From contig CANGUG010000007.1 of NCBI GenBank assembly GCA_947457075.1, forward strand, positions 83,038 to 147,037: a stretch of 64,000 bases of DNA. The letters run 5' to 3'. Below are positions 37,279 to 46,750 of the stretch, piece after piece (within the stretch, counting starts at the first letter, position 1; each line of letters opens with the position of its first letter). Source of the stretch: Bacteroidota bacterium. Its GTDB lineage: Bacteria; Bacteroidota; Bacteroidia; Chitinophagales; Chitinophagaceae. The position numbers and the translations under genes are program-made. Under the pieces are notes generated by a model. That model saw only the letters and a list, made by a program, of their open reading frames with translations. It searched no databases and was not told the origin of the DNA.

Positions 37279-39330
37279 TTAAGAATTTACTTGATTGATA
37301 GTTGTTAAAAAATCGTTGAGATTTGGAATGGGCGCACTACATATTCCCCTATTACACATAAAGTATTGATTTTCATATAGTTGCTTCCCTTTCAGCAAAG
37401 GAATGCTGGGGTCGTATTCATCAGAAATTAACATCATTTTAAAGGGTTGAAACAAGCTTTGGATATCAAATATTGAATTTTTAACATTTGACCCTATGCT
37501 AATTATTTCAGTGAAACCCAATGTCATCAATAAATAGCTTTGGGCCCAGTAACTAAAGGAAGATGGATATTGTAAAATCATTTTGCCCATTGCTTCCACC
37601 ATGGCTTTTGCTTGATGCTCCCAATCACTCATCGAAAATACATTTGAGAGATAGTATAAATTAAAACACATCATGGCATTGGCACTGGGTTGTGCTCCGT
37701 CATAATTGTCTTTTTTTCGGATGATAACGTCTTTTTGGTAGGCTGCTGTAAAATAAAAAAACACTTTTTCTTCATCAATGAAATGGGTTTGCACATAATC
37801 CGTCCATTGTTTTGCCTTATGCAAATAAGTGAAATCGCCTGTAATTTCTTGTAATGAAATATAGGCTTGTATTAAAGCTGCATAGTCATCTAAAAATGCA
37901 TAGCTTTTACTTTGGCCATTGGTATTGGTATGGTAAAAATAATGCCCCTCTTTATCATACATATTATTTTCAATCCATTGCATTGCATTGATTGCTTGTT
38001 GCCTATAATCCCTATCCCCCAATGCTGCAGCGGCTTTGCAAAATGCGGTAATTGTCAATGCATTCCAAGAAAGTATAATTTTATGGTCTAATGATGGTCT
38101 AATTCTTTTTTCTCTAGTATCGAACAAGCTTTGTTTTACAACCTTAAATGCATCGGATTCCCCAATCATAAAATTGGCCTGCGTCCATAAAATATTGGTA
38201 TGTTCCCAATTACCATTGGCTTGTATTTGATAATAGGCGCAGAATCCTTCAAATAAATTTTCAGGTACGAGCGCCTTTAATTCTTCATAGGACCAGGTAT
38301 AATATTTTCCTTCTACCCCTTCACTATCCGCGTCCAATGCGGCATAAAATGCATTTTGTCCATTAGACAACTCCCTATTTAAAAACTGTATAGTTTGTTG
38401 AATGACAATTTGATAGGAAGGCTGTTGGGTTATTTGATAAGCTTCTGATAAAACCCCAATTAACAGTGCATTATCGTAAAGCATTTTTTCAAAATGCGGT
38501 GCCTGCCAATGTCCATCGGTGCTGTATCTTGAAAAACCTCCCCCTAAATGGTCATAAATTCCACCTTGTATCATTTTGTCCAAAGACAGTTTAACCTGTT
38601 GTAAGGCAGACTCGTCTTTGAATAGATGATACTGACGTAGCAATAATTGTAAAGCAAATGTTTGTGGAAATTTAGGTGCATTGCCAAAACCACCCCATTG
38701 CGTATCTGCATTTTGCATTACGCGGGTACCCATTAATTGAATCGCCTCTTTTTCAAATTGGAAAGTAGTTTGATTTTCGTTGTTTGAAGCTTGCGATTTT
38801 ATATTGGCCTGCACTAAGTGACTGGATAATTGATTGGCTTGTTCTTCAAGCTTTTCGTAATTGTTTTCAAAAGCCACATGCACCCCTTTTAACACTTCCA
38901 TCCAGGAGGCCCTATTTTGAATAGGCCTTGGGGGAAAATAAGTCCCCCCATAAAAAGGTTTCCCATTCGGCAATAAAAATATATTCAATGGCCAGCCCCC
39001 AGCACCTGTCATAGCCTGCAAAGCGTCCATGTATAAATGATCCACATCGGGACGTTCCTCTCTGTCCACTTTTACATTAATAAAATGGACATTCATATAA
39101 TTGGCGACTTCCTCCGATTCAAAACTTTCCCTTTCCATAACATGACACCAATGACATGCTGCATAGCCAATACTTAATAAAATGGGTTTGTTTTCTTGAG
39201 CCGCTTTTTCAAATAAGTCGTTGGACCAAGGAATCCAATGGACAGGATTGTGTGCGTGCTGAAGCAAGTAAGGACTTGTTTCATTAATTAAAGCGTTGGT
39301 AAAACGGGGAGATGCATTCATTGAATGCAA
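37279..39330 (-). CDS. Thioredoxin-domain protein of the DUF255/YyaL family
   Basis: 683 residues; a second ATG three codons later (MNASPRF) is also possible. The N-terminal thioredoxin-like domain has [17 protein letters not shown] and the redox motif CHWC at 59-62, and is followed by a large all-helical (alpha/alpha)6-toroid domain resembling glycosidases ([38 protein letters not shown]). The family includes YyaL and human SPATA20; its substrate is unknown. It lies 1 base after hemD and is presumably co-transcribed. Confidence 0.9.
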   Translation of the reverse strand: MHSMNASPRFTNALINETSPYLLQHAHNPVHWIPWSNDLFEKAAQENKPILLSIGYAACHWCHVMERESFESEEVANYMNVHFINVKVDREERPDVDHLYMDALQAMTGAGGWPLNIFLLPNGKPFYGGTYFPPRPIQNRASWMEVLKGVHVAFENNYEKLEEQANQLSSHLVQANIKSQASNNENQTTFQFEKEAIQLMGTRVMQNADTQWGGFGNAPKFPQTFALQLLLRQYHLFKDESALQQVKLSLDKMIQGGIYDHLGGGFSRYSTDGHWQAPHFEKMLYDNALLIGVLSEAYQITQQPSYQIVIQQTIQFLNRELSNGQNAFYAALDADSEGVEGKYYTWSYEELKALVPENLFEGFCAYYQIQANGNWEHTNILWTQANFMIGESDAFKVVKQSLFDTREKRIRPSLDHKIILSWNALTITAFCKAAAALGDRDYRQQAINAMQWIENNMYDKEGHYFYHTNTNGQSKSYAFLDDYAALIQAYISLQEITGDFTYLHKAKQWTDYVQTHFIDEEKVFFYFTAAYQKDVIIRKKDNYDGAQPSANAMMCFNLYYLSNVFSMSDWEHQAKAMVEAMGKMILQYPSSFSYWAQSYLLMTLGFTEIISIGSNVKNSIFDIQSLFQPFKMMLISDEYDPSIPLLKGKQLYENQYFMCNRGICSAPIPNLNDFLTTINQVNS

Positions 39331-39331
39331 T

Positions 39332-40135
39332 TTATTTTTTTTTGCTCAATTGACTTAAATATAAGTCAAGGCCCGCAATCATACTTGGTGTTTGTGGGCT
39401 TGGTACTTTAATATGCAAGGTTAATCCTGCATCCTCTACTGCTTTGCAAGTGTTGGAGCCAAAAGCACAAATGGCTGTTCCATTTTGTATGAAACCTGGC
39501 TTGTTTTCGTATAAGCTTTTCAAACCACTAGGGGTGAATAAACAAATTACATCAAAATTATGTTGGTCAAACACTTCTTTAAGATCGCTACTTATGGAAC
39601 GATACATATAAGCCAAATCAAAAGTGCAGGAATGGTCCTTTAACCAGTTAACAATTTCATTGTCCTGTTGATTTTCGCTACAAACATATAAAAAACGTTC
39701 GTTGCCTTTATGTTTATTAAGTACGTCAAATAATTTTTTATTTGACCCATCAGCGCCAAAGAATACTTTACGCTTACGATACATAATAAATTTTTGAAGA
39801 TATAAGGCGACAGCTTCTGTGATACAAAAATATTTTGTTTCCTGGCTCACATTCACTTTCAACTCATCACAGGTTCTGAAAAAATGGTCAATGGCATTTT
39901 TACTAGTGAAAATAACAGCAGTATAAGTTGCTATATCAATTTTAGATTTTCTAAATTCTTTGGAAGGAATAGAAACAAGTTGAATCAAGGGATGAAAGTG
40001 TAATTCAACCTTGTATTTACTTGCTAATTCAAAATAAGGCGATCTTTCACTTTCAGGTCGCGCTTGAGAAATTAGAATTTTTTTAATGGTCTTACTAGTT
40101 GTCGCCTTTTTTTCTACACTCATTTCTTTTGCCAT
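39332..40135 (-). CDS. hemD: Uroporphyrinogen-III synthase
   Basis: 267 residues. The two-lobed HEM4 fold is recognisable from [28 protein letters not shown] in lobe one, and [16 protein letters not shown] and [16 protein letters not shown] in lobe two. It cyclises hydroxymethylbilane to uroporphyrinogen III in haem and corrinoid synthesis. HemD sequences diverge widely, so the call rests on fold-level motifs. It follows a DUF4271 gene by 16 bases, a pairing common in Bacteroidota. Confidence 0.85.
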   Translation of the reverse strand: MAKEMSVEKKATTSKTIKKILISQARPESERSPYFELASKYKVELHFHPLIQLVSIPSKEFRKSKIDIATYTAVIFTSKNAIDHFFRTCDELKVNVSQETKYFCITEAVALYLQKFIMYRKRKVFFGADGSNKKLFDVLNKHKGNERFLYVCSENQQDNEIVNWLKDHSCTFDLAYMYRSISSDLKEVFDQHNFDVICLFTPSGLKSLYENKPGFIQNGTAICAFGSNTCKAVEDAGLTLHIKVPSPQTPSMIAGLDLYLSQLSKKK

Positions 40136-40151
40136 TTTACACTATTCTTCA

Positions 40152-41492
40152 TTAATATATTCCTCCAAAATACTGGACTATAAATTTGTACAATATCAAC
40201 AGGGGGAGTATTTCGAAAGCACAAAGGTAAAGAAAAAAATGAAAGGAAGAGATATGTAATTTGTTCCTAACAGATGTTAATGAAAATAGGTACCTATAAA
40301 GGAATAAGAGGATGCTTAGGACCGCTCCGCAACCTATGGCTATTGGATAATAGGCGGGTTGGGCAAAGGCCAATATTAAGATAAAGGGCAAAAGCAAAAT
40401 ACCTAACACTTTGTTAATCATATACACTACAAATATATAAGTGCTTATTAGGTCCCTTACACTAAATACATATCCTACTATTTGTAAGCAAACGTATTTA
40501 CCCAAATACAATAGCGTGAAAAAAATGCAGATATACAAATAAGCAAGCCAAAAAGAAATAGGCAATAAATGTCTATTAAAAATAAGTAAAGTGGACATCA
40601 GTGAAAAGCTAAGTATAAACCCAATATTGGAGGCCAGGGAGGCAAAACTATTTTGAATCAACTGCTCCCTATTTTGCAATACGCGCATGGAAGATTGACT
40701 AAACTGACTAAATAATTTTACATAATACTGTGGATATATATTATTAATCAAACCATAAATCAAGATTAAACCAATGATTAAATAAAATAACCAATCCTTG
40801 TCTGGCAAAGAAAAGCGCTGTTCCACTCTAAATAGGGCAGTATTGTTTTTAGAAGGGTTGGAGGATTTAAAATAAAGCGCAAACCCTGTATTTTGCTGAG
40901 CATAAAAATTTTTATACGCGCTGATGATATCTACCAAAGTATCCCCTGTTTTTTCATGCAGCAATTGAAAATACCAAGCATCCGCTTTTTGATAGGTTGA
41001 AGGAATCGCCTGAATGTATTTTACTTTTATGGTATCCTTTTGTTTTAGTGTATCGGCCTTTTGTTGAGAAGTATCTTTGAGCAAATCAATACTTTCTTTT
41101 CTAGTAGAATCCTTATTAGCCGACTTCGCTTTTTTGTCCGACTTGGTTTTTTTGTCAGACTTTTCTTTATTAGCTGATTTATCCTTGTTCTCAGATTTTT
41201 CCTTATTCTCAGATTTTTCCTTATTGTCTGTGGCGGTTTTCTTTTCCGATTTTGCTTTCTTTTCGTTCGTTGCTTTTTTCTCTGATATAGTTTTATTAGC
41301 TGTTGTACCTTTTTGTGCTGTCTTACTTTTTTTATCTACCGATGCCTTCTTGTTGGTTGATGATTTTTTTGATTCTACTTTTTGCTTTTCTGTTACTTTT
41401 TTTTGAGGCAATACACTATCATTTTGCCCATTTACATTTAGTAAAATGCAGCAAAATGTAATTAAAAGGGCTGGTTTTAGGATAGACATCAT
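40152..41492 (-). CDS. DUF4271 membrane protein with lysine-rich N-terminal region
   Basis: 446 residues from the ATG at 41492; the frame is open to 41516, but a -7 box covers that stretch. A signal peptide (about 1-22) is followed by about 110 residues of Lys/Ser/Glu/Asn low complexity with repeats such as EKSENK, then by a helical region and six or more membrane helices in the C-terminal half (WLFYLIIGLILIYGLIN onward). The family is DUF4271, of unknown function. It is first in an apparent operon with hemD and the DUF255 gene. Confidence 0.78.
   Translation of the reverse strand: MMSILKPALLITFCCILLNVNGQNDSVLPQKKVTEKQKVESKKSSTNKKASVDKKSKTAQKGTTANKTISEKKATNEKKAKSEKKTATDNKEKSENKEKSENKDKSANKEKSDKKTKSDKKAKSANKDSTRKESIDLLKDTSQQKADTLKQKDTIKVKYIQAIPSTYQKADAWYFQLLHEKTGDTLVDIISAYKNFYAQQNTGFALYFKSSNPSKNNTALFRVEQRFSLPDKDWLFYLIIGLILIYGLINNIYPQYYVKLFSQFSQSSMRVLQNREQLIQNSFASLASNIGFILSFSLMSTLLIFNRHLLPISFWLAYLYICIFFTLLYLGKYVCLQIVGYVFSVRDLISTYIFVVYMINKVLGILLLPFILILAFAQPAYYPIAIGCGAVLSILLFLYRYLFSLTSVRNKLHISSFHFFLYLCAFEILPLLILYKFIVQYFGGIY
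41173..41226. repeat. 18-bp tandem repeat in the DUF4271 gene
   Basis: TCAGATTTTTCCTTATTC (41191-41208) is repeated at 41209-41226 with one change and, more loosely, at 41173-41190. It encodes the EKSENK repeats of the lysine-rich region and keeps the frame. Confidence 0.7.
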
Positions 41493-41497
41493 TTTTG

Positions 41498-41505
41498 CAA
41501 AAATA
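41498..41505 (-). promoter_or_regulatory. -7 box of the DUF4271 gene
   Basis: Minus-strand TATTTTTG, an exact TAnnTTTG, ends 5 bases before the ATG at 41492. A transcript starting a few bases after the box would have almost no leader. Confidence 0.6.
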
Positions 41506-41537
41506 AGTATAGTCATGCAGAATTAGTAACTAATAGT

Positions 41538-41545
41538 TAGCTTTG
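41538..41545 (+). promoter_or_regulatory. -7 box of hemW
   Basis: TAGCTTTG matches TAnnTTTG and ends 16 bases before the hemW ATG. It lies 32 bases from the divergent DUF4271 box. Confidence 0.5.
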
Positions 41546-41561
41546 TTATCCAACCATCATT

Positions 41562-42686
41562 ATGTCAGGTATTTATATTCATATTCCTTTTTGCAGAAAA
41601 GCCTGTCACTATTGTAATTTCCATTTTTCAACTCAGGTGCAACATATTGATGATTTTGTAGAAGCGCTCTTGCATGAAATTGAACTTCAAAAAGCCTATT
41701 TAAACACCCCTGTTGAAACGATCTATTTTGGAGGCGGTACCCCTTCCCTATTACAGGAAATTCATTTAACTAAAATAATTGGTGCAGTTCATAAACACTA
41801 CTCCATCGCACCCCAGGTTGAATTTACTTTAGAAGCCAATCCCGATGATATCAATGAAAATAAAATACAGCTATGGAAATCGGTGGGTATTAATCGGCTT
41901 AGTATAGGGATTCAAAGTTTTCAAAACGAGGCATTGGCTTGGATGAATCGCGCGCACAATACCCAACAATCCATTGAAGCCATTGAAATAGCAAAAGCAG
42001 CGGGTATTCATAATATTAGTGCCGATTTAATTTATGGGACGCCCCATTTGTCGGATGAAGCTTTGATAAAGGATATTGAACTATTAAATAAATACGAGAT
42101 CCCGCATATTTCTTGCTATGCATTAACCGTGGAAGAGAAAACTGCTTTGCACCATTTAATACAAGAAAAGAAAATGGATAATGTAGATGCTGAAAAGCAA
42201 GCCAGGCACTTTGACTTGATAGTGGCTCAATTAAATAATAAAGGGTATGAGCATTATGAAATTTCAAATTTTGCCCGACCAGGTCATAGAAGCATGCACA
42301 ATAGCAATTATTGGAAGGGCATTCCTTACTTAGGTTTGGGCCCTTCAGCGCACTCTTATAATATTAAAACAAGACAATGGAATGTTTCCAATAATCATTT
42401 ATATATTCAGTCCATTCAGGAGGGGAATATTCCTTTTGAAATAGAGACCTTGGATACAGCTACTAGTTTCAATGAATACATGATGATTTCATTGAGGCTT
42501 ATGGAAGGGGTTGAGTTAGCTGAAATTGAAAAACGCTTTGGACCAGCTTATCTAGCACATACACAAATGGTACAAGCAAACTTATTCGCTGAGGGTAAAT
42601 TAGCGCCTACGATTACGGGTTTTGCCATAGCAAAAAATGCAAGGTTCTTAGCCGACGGCATTGCAAGTGAGTTTTTTATCGTGTAG
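41562..42686 (+). CDS. hemW: HemW-type radical SAM haem chaperone
   Basis: 374 residues, typical for HemW. The radical SAM cluster motif is C11-x3-C15-x2-C18 followed by NF (CRKACHYCNF), and the SAM-binding GGGTPS is present. HemW-specific features are the extra residues around the cluster and the C-terminal HemN-like domain (FNEYMMISLRLMEGVEL). HemW is a haem-trafficking protein that was long misannotated as coproporphyrinogen III oxidase. It converges on gpsA with a 9-base gap. Confidence 0.92.
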   Translation: MSGIYIHIPFCRKACHYCNFHFSTQVQHIDDFVEALLHEIELQKAYLNTPVETIYFGGGTPSLLQEIHLTKIIGAVHKHYSIAPQVEFTLEANPDDINENKIQLWKSVGINRLSIGIQSFQNEALAWMNRAHNTQQSIEAIEIAKAAGIHNISADLIYGTPHLSDEALIKDIELLNKYEIPHISCYALTVEEKTALHHLIQEKKMDNVDAEKQARHFDLIVAQLNNKGYEHYEISNFARPGHRSMHNSNYWKGIPYLGLGPSAHSYNIKTRQWNVSNNHLYIQSIQEGNIPFEIETLDTATSFNEYMMISLRLMEGVELAEIEKRFGPAYLAHTQMVQANLFAEGKLAPTITGFAIAKNARFLADGIASEFFIV

Positions 42687-42695
42687 GTAAAGAGA

Positions 42696-43709
42696 TTATT
42701 TTAAAATCTTCTCCATCTCTTTAAATGAAGTGCCAGGATCTGCACCCTCCCACAAAATTGAATATATGGTCCTAATAATGGGAAGATCAATTTCCATACA
42801 TTCATTTATGGCCATGATACATTTACATGCATTGTAGCCTTCAGCCACCATATTCATTTCTAGCTCGGCGGAACGAACAGAATAGCCTTTACCAATCATG
42901 TTTCCAAAAGTTCTATTTCTACTATGTAAGGAGTAACAAGTCACCAACAAATCGCCTAAATAAACCGATGATGAATAATTTACATCCTTACAATCCTGCT
43001 TATAATGATACATCACTGCAGTTAATAAATGCTCTAATTCGTTGGCTGCATTGGCAATATATACACTTAAAAAATTGTCACCATATTCAAGCCCATGGGC
43101 TATCCCCGCTCCTAATGCATAAATATTTTTAGCAACCCCTGCATATTGAACACCATAAATATCATTGTTTACCACCGTATTGATGTACTCATTTTTAAAG
43201 CAATCTGCAATGGCTTGTGTAGCCACTGGTTCAATACCCGAAAAAGTAAGGTAGGAAAGTTGCTCAGACGCGACTTCCTCTGCATGGCTTGGTCCTAATA
43301 ATGTAAAGTAATCGGTTAAGGCTACATTAAATTTTTTAGCGAGGTATTCGTTCAGTAATAAATTAATTTTAGGTAAGACACCTTTTACCGCAGAGACCAC
43401 TTTTTTTCCTTGAAGCGCACTTGCATCCAAGGAAGCAAGTGAATTTTCAATATGTATGGAAGGTACTGCAATGATAATAATATCCGAATCGGCAATCACC
43501 TTACTAATATCATCTGAAAATTCAATTTTAGCAACATCAAAGTAAGCGTTTCTTAAATAATGTGGATTATGGTGACGCTTTTTAAAGTACTCAATATTAT
43601 TTGCCTGTCTCACCCACCAATTAATTGAAAAACCGTTATCAGCAACAATTTTTGCAATGGCAGTTGCCCAACTTCCACTTCCAATAATACCTATGCGTTG
43701 TGAATTCAT
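42696..43709 (-). CDS. gpsA: Glycerol-3-phosphate dehydrogenase [NAD(P)+]
   Basis: 337 residues from the ATG at 43709; the frame is open to 43730, but a -7 box ends 4 bases before 43709. The N-terminal NAD-binding motif IGIIGSGSWATAIAK is at 6-20. Downstream are the IIAVPSIH strand and AGVAKNIYALGAGIAHG, which contains the catalytic Lys. It reduces dihydroxyacetone phosphate to sn-glycerol 3-phosphate for phospholipid synthesis in the cytoplasm. Confidence 0.95.
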   Translation of the reverse strand: MNSQRIGIIGSGSWATAIAKIVADNGFSINWWVRQANNIEYFKKRHHNPHYLRNAYFDVAKIEFSDDISKVIADSDIIIIAVPSIHIENSLASLDASALQGKKVVSAVKGVLPKINLLLNEYLAKKFNVALTDYFTLLGPSHAEEVASEQLSYLTFSGIEPVATQAIADCFKNEYINTVVNNDIYGVQYAGVAKNIYALGAGIAHGLEYGDNFLSVYIANAANELEHLLTAVMYHYKQDCKDVNYSSSVYLGDLLVTCYSLHSRNRTFGNMIGKGYSVRSAELEMNMVAEGYNACKCIMAINECMEIDLPIIRTIYSILWEGADPGTSFKEMEKILK

Positions 43710-43713
43710 GCAA

Positions 43714-43721
43714 CGAATATA
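43714..43721 (-). promoter_or_regulatory. -7-like box of gpsA
   Basis: Minus-strand TATATTCG (one change from TAnnTTTG) ends 4 bases before the gpsA ATG. It lies 9 bases from the terminator of the preceding operon. Confidence 0.5.
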
Positions 43722-43730
43722 CGAAAACAT

Positions 43731-43765
43731 AAAAAAAGGGGCACATTTTTTAGATGTACCCCTTT
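43731..43765 (-). terminator. Intrinsic terminator of the TolC/membrane-fusion operon
   Basis: AAAGGGG (43735-43741) with ACA pairs with TGT and CCCCTTT (43759-43765), with single mismatched bases. On the minus strand it ends in seven T (43731-43737). It is 20 bases after the membrane-fusion gene. Confidence 0.8.
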
Positions 43766-43785
43766 AACTGCTTTTTAAGGCTTAA

Positions 43786-45135
43786 TTACTTCTTTTCTTC
43801 ATACAGCTTATCCTTGGTTACTACTTTAACCAAGCTGCCGTCTTTAAGTAGTTTACTTACTGTACTGTAAGGGCCCGTAATCACTTCGTCCCCCACTTTT
43901 AAGCCACTTACTTCAATATAATTTAAGTCCTGGATATCAGTTTTCACTTTCACCATTTTCACTTTATTGTCTTTTTGTAATACAAATACCACTTCATTTA
44001 ATTCCTCTTCTTTTGAAGCATTTGCATTGCCATTATTTTCAGAGGCACTTGCTGCAACTTTTGTTTCTTTTCCATTGCCTTCCTTGTCTCTTGTAGTTAC
44101 CGCATTTAATGGAATAGATACTACGTTTCTTTTGGACTTAGTTTGAATATCAGCACTTGCTGTCATACCTGGACGGAATGGGAATTTGCTATTTTCTTGA
44201 ATTAAATCAGCATAACTTGAAGGCTCTAAACGAATATGTACTTTATAATTTGACACATCGGTCGATGTGGAAGTTAATGCTGCAGCGGTTACTGGATTGG
44301 CAATTTTATAAACAATGCCTTTAAATTTTCTTTTGTTATAGGCATCTACTTCTACCAAAGCAGTGTCTCCAATTTTTACTTTAGTAATATCATTCTCTCC
44401 CACATCTACTCTTACTTCAATACTTTTCATATCAGCTACACGCATCATTTCAGTACCCGCCATTTGTGCTGTTCCTACTACGCGCTCCCCTTTTTTAACA
44501 CTCATGGAACTAATAATACCATCCATTGGAGCAGTAATGGTAGTACGCGCTAAATCCTTTTCGGCACGAGACAATTGTGCTCTCACCCCTTGAATTTGTG
44601 CTGCACCACTTTTTATAGTTTGCAAAGCCCCTAAATAGGAAGATTCTGCTGAACGGTAATTTTGTTCAGTTTGCTCAAATTCCGCTTTAGACACAATTTT
44701 ATCATCCAATAATTTTTTGAAACGATCGTAAGTCGTTTTCGTGTTTTCATACACTGTTTTCAACCCACTAATGGAGGCTTTGATATTTTCATATTGCGCT
44801 TGTGATTGATTCACACTAGCTGAAGCCTGATCCCTTTGTGTTGAATAAATATCAGCATAAATTTTAGCCAATACCTGACCCTTGGTTACTTTGTCACCCT
44901 CTTCTACAAAAAGGTTCACAATTTCACCCGAAATGTCTGGGCTTACTTTTACTTCAATTTCAGGATACACTTTACCACTTGCATTGACTGACTCGGTAAT
45001 GGTACGTAACTGAACTTTTTCAGTAGTTACTTCCTCTCCTTCTTCTTTTCCAATGACACCTGCTTTTTTTAAACTTACTAATAGTACAATTACTACTAAC
45101 AACCCGCCCAGTGTCCAAATTAGTTTTTTATTCAT
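43786..45135 (-). CDS. Efflux periplasmic adaptor (HlyD/MacA-type membrane fusion protein)
   Basis: 449 residues. An N-terminal membrane anchor (about 4-22) is followed by a lipoyl half (SPDISGEIVNLFVEEGDKVTKGQVLAKI), an alpha-helical hairpin (about 95-185), the second lipoyl half (ITAPMDGIISSMSVKKGERV), a beta-barrel domain and a membrane-proximal domain with a low-complexity insert (about 350-370). It bridges an inner-membrane pump to a TolC channel. It lies 14 bases after the TolC-like gene and is followed by a terminator, so no pump gene is in this operon. Confidence 0.92.
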   Translation of the reverse strand: MNKKLIWTLGGLLVVIVLLVSLKKAGVIGKEEGEEVTTEKVQLRTITESVNASGKVYPEIEVKVSPDISGEIVNLFVEEGDKVTKGQVLAKIYADIYSTQRDQASASVNQSQAQYENIKASISGLKTVYENTKTTYDRFKKLLDDKIVSKAEFEQTEQNYRSAESSYLGALQTIKSGAAQIQGVRAQLSRAEKDLARTTITAPMDGIISSMSVKKGERVVGTAQMAGTEMMRVADMKSIEVRVDVGENDITKVKIGDTALVEVDAYNKRKFKGIVYKIANPVTAAALTSTSTDVSNYKVHIRLEPSSYADLIQENSKFPFRPGMTASADIQTKSKRNVVSIPLNAVTTRDKEGNGKETKVAASASENNGNANASKEEELNEVVFVLQKDNKVKMVKVKTDIQDLNYIEVSGLKVGDEVITGPYSTVSKLLKDGSLVKVVTKDKLYEEKK

Positions 45136-45149
45136 AGGTCTTTATTTGA

Positions 45150-46610
45150 TTATAATGAAAGTGCTTCTCCTTTGTAAAATTCTAGTAATTTAATTCTAAA
45201 TACATACTCATATTGAGCAGTTTTGAAATTTACTTTAGCTCTTTGAAAATTATTTTGATTGGTTAATAATTCAATGGTACCCAGTAAACCCAAGTCATAT
45301 CTTTTTGTAGCAAATTGATAGGCTTTTTCTGCAGCAGACATTGCCTTTTGATTAGCAGTTAATTTATTCAAAGCGACCACTGCGTTGGTATAGGCAGTAT
45401 AAATATCTTGTTTTAGTTTAAGGTTGGTATTTTCCTGTTGCAAACTTGCATTACGATAATTTAATTTTGCTTGTTGATAAATATACTTAGACTGGTTGCC
45501 ATTAAAAATAGGAACTGACAATTGTAATCCAAAACTTTGTCCAAAGTTATTATTTATCTGATTGCCCCAACCGTTCCATATATTACCCCAATTTCTTTTT
45601 GTGGTAATGGGCGTATAGGTAGGGCTTTGAAGATAGTATTTAGCGTTATTCACAGTTACAAATGGAGTTGTTGGGTTCGGCGTACTTACACCAGTTAAAT
45701 TAAATCCACTTATATAATTAAACACATTAGAGAAGTTAGAACTTAAATTATAGCCAAAACTTAAGGTTGGATAAAAATTAGCTTTTGCGGCCAATTCATT
45801 TTTAGAAGCAGCTTTCACACGTAATGCCGCGGCCTTTATGCCTGGTATATTTTGTGAAGCAATACCAAAAACATAATCGGGTTGTAAATCGGCAAAGGAT
45901 TGTAATTTGATTTGATCTACTGACTGTGATTTAATATCAAAAGGCTTGCTCGCATCTAAATTAAGTAAGGCCTTTAATAACAATTTATTTTGTTCAATGT
46001 TGGATATAGCCGTTATGAAAGTACTACTATCATTGGCTAGTTGAGTTTCTAATTCTAATAAATTTAGTTCTGGCAATAAGCCCAATTCAACTCTTTTTTT
46101 AGTAGCCGTTAACTGTTCCTTAGTTTGTGCAATTTGAATTTTTGCAATATCTGTTTGTTCAATGGCTGATAATACTTGTAAATAAAAAGTAGCGACACTC
46201 ATGGAAATATCATTAGCGGCATTGAGCTTATCTGCCTCAGAAGCCTGCCAAGATAAAAAAGTCGCATCTGCAGTATTGCGCAATTTACCTGCATTAAACA
46301 ATTGAATTCCTCCGTTTAAACCAAAGTTGTTGAATAAAAACTGGGTATTGGTAAATCCGTTGGTGGTAGGGTCAATGGAACGACCATATCTTAAACCCAT
46401 TCCACTTGATCCATTCATAGTGGGCAACTGATTGGACTTGGCAATATCCGCCTGTATTTTATTGAGCCTAGCTTGCACATCAGCTTGTTGAACTGATATA
46501 TTGTGCTTTATGGCATACTCCACGCAAGTCTGTAAATCCCAATTAGTTGTGTCCTGAGCCTTTAATGGAACAACTCCAGTTATTAAAAATAAAAATAATA
46601 TATATTTCAT
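45150..46610 (-). CDS. TolC-family outer membrane efflux channel
   Basis: 486 residues with a signal peptide ending near PLKAQ (residue 19). The internal duplication typical of TolC is visible: LQTCVEYAIKHNISVQQADVQ in the first half and long helices with KLTANQKAMSAAEKAYQFATKRYDLGLL in the second. It would form a trimeric outer membrane channel with a periplasmic tunnel. It is first in a two-gene operon with the adaptor. Confidence 0.92.
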   Translation of the reverse strand: MKYILFLFLITGVVPLKAQDTTNWDLQTCVEYAIKHNISVQQADVQARLNKIQADIAKSNQLPTMNGSSGMGLRYGRSIDPTTNGFTNTQFLFNNFGLNGGIQLFNAGKLRNTADATFLSWQASEADKLNAANDISMSVATFYLQVLSAIEQTDIAKIQIAQTKEQLTATKKRVELGLLPELNLLELETQLANDSSTFITAISNIEQNKLLLKALLNLDASKPFDIKSQSVDQIKLQSFADLQPDYVFGIASQNIPGIKAAALRVKAASKNELAAKANFYPTLSFGYNLSSNFSNVFNYISGFNLTGVSTPNPTTPFVTVNNAKYYLQSPTYTPITTKRNWGNIWNGWGNQINNNFGQSFGLQLSVPIFNGNQSKYIYQQAKLNYRNASLQQENTNLKLKQDIYTAYTNAVVALNKLTANQKAMSAAEKAYQFATKRYDLGLLGTIELLTNQNNFQRAKVNFKTAQYEYVFRIKLLEFYKGEALSL

Positions 46611-46750
46611 ATGTTTATTATGTAGCTAATTTTACTCTACAAAAGTACTACAATAATAAATAGTGGACTAATTATTAGACAAGCGGAAAAGCATGCTAAT
46701 GAACCTGATTTATTGATAGATAAATGGCGGATTTAGGCCCTTTGGGTAAC

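Noticed and set aside
41562..42686. Coproporphyrinogen III oxidase (HemN) for the radical SAM gene
   Set aside because: Length and cluster context match the HemW type, which is the usual correct assignment for this short form.
42688..42723. TAAAGAGAT/ATCTCTTTA inverted repeat between hemW and gpsA as a terminator
   Set aside because: The loop is 18 bases, there is no T-run and it overlaps the gpsA 3' end; it is too weak to call.
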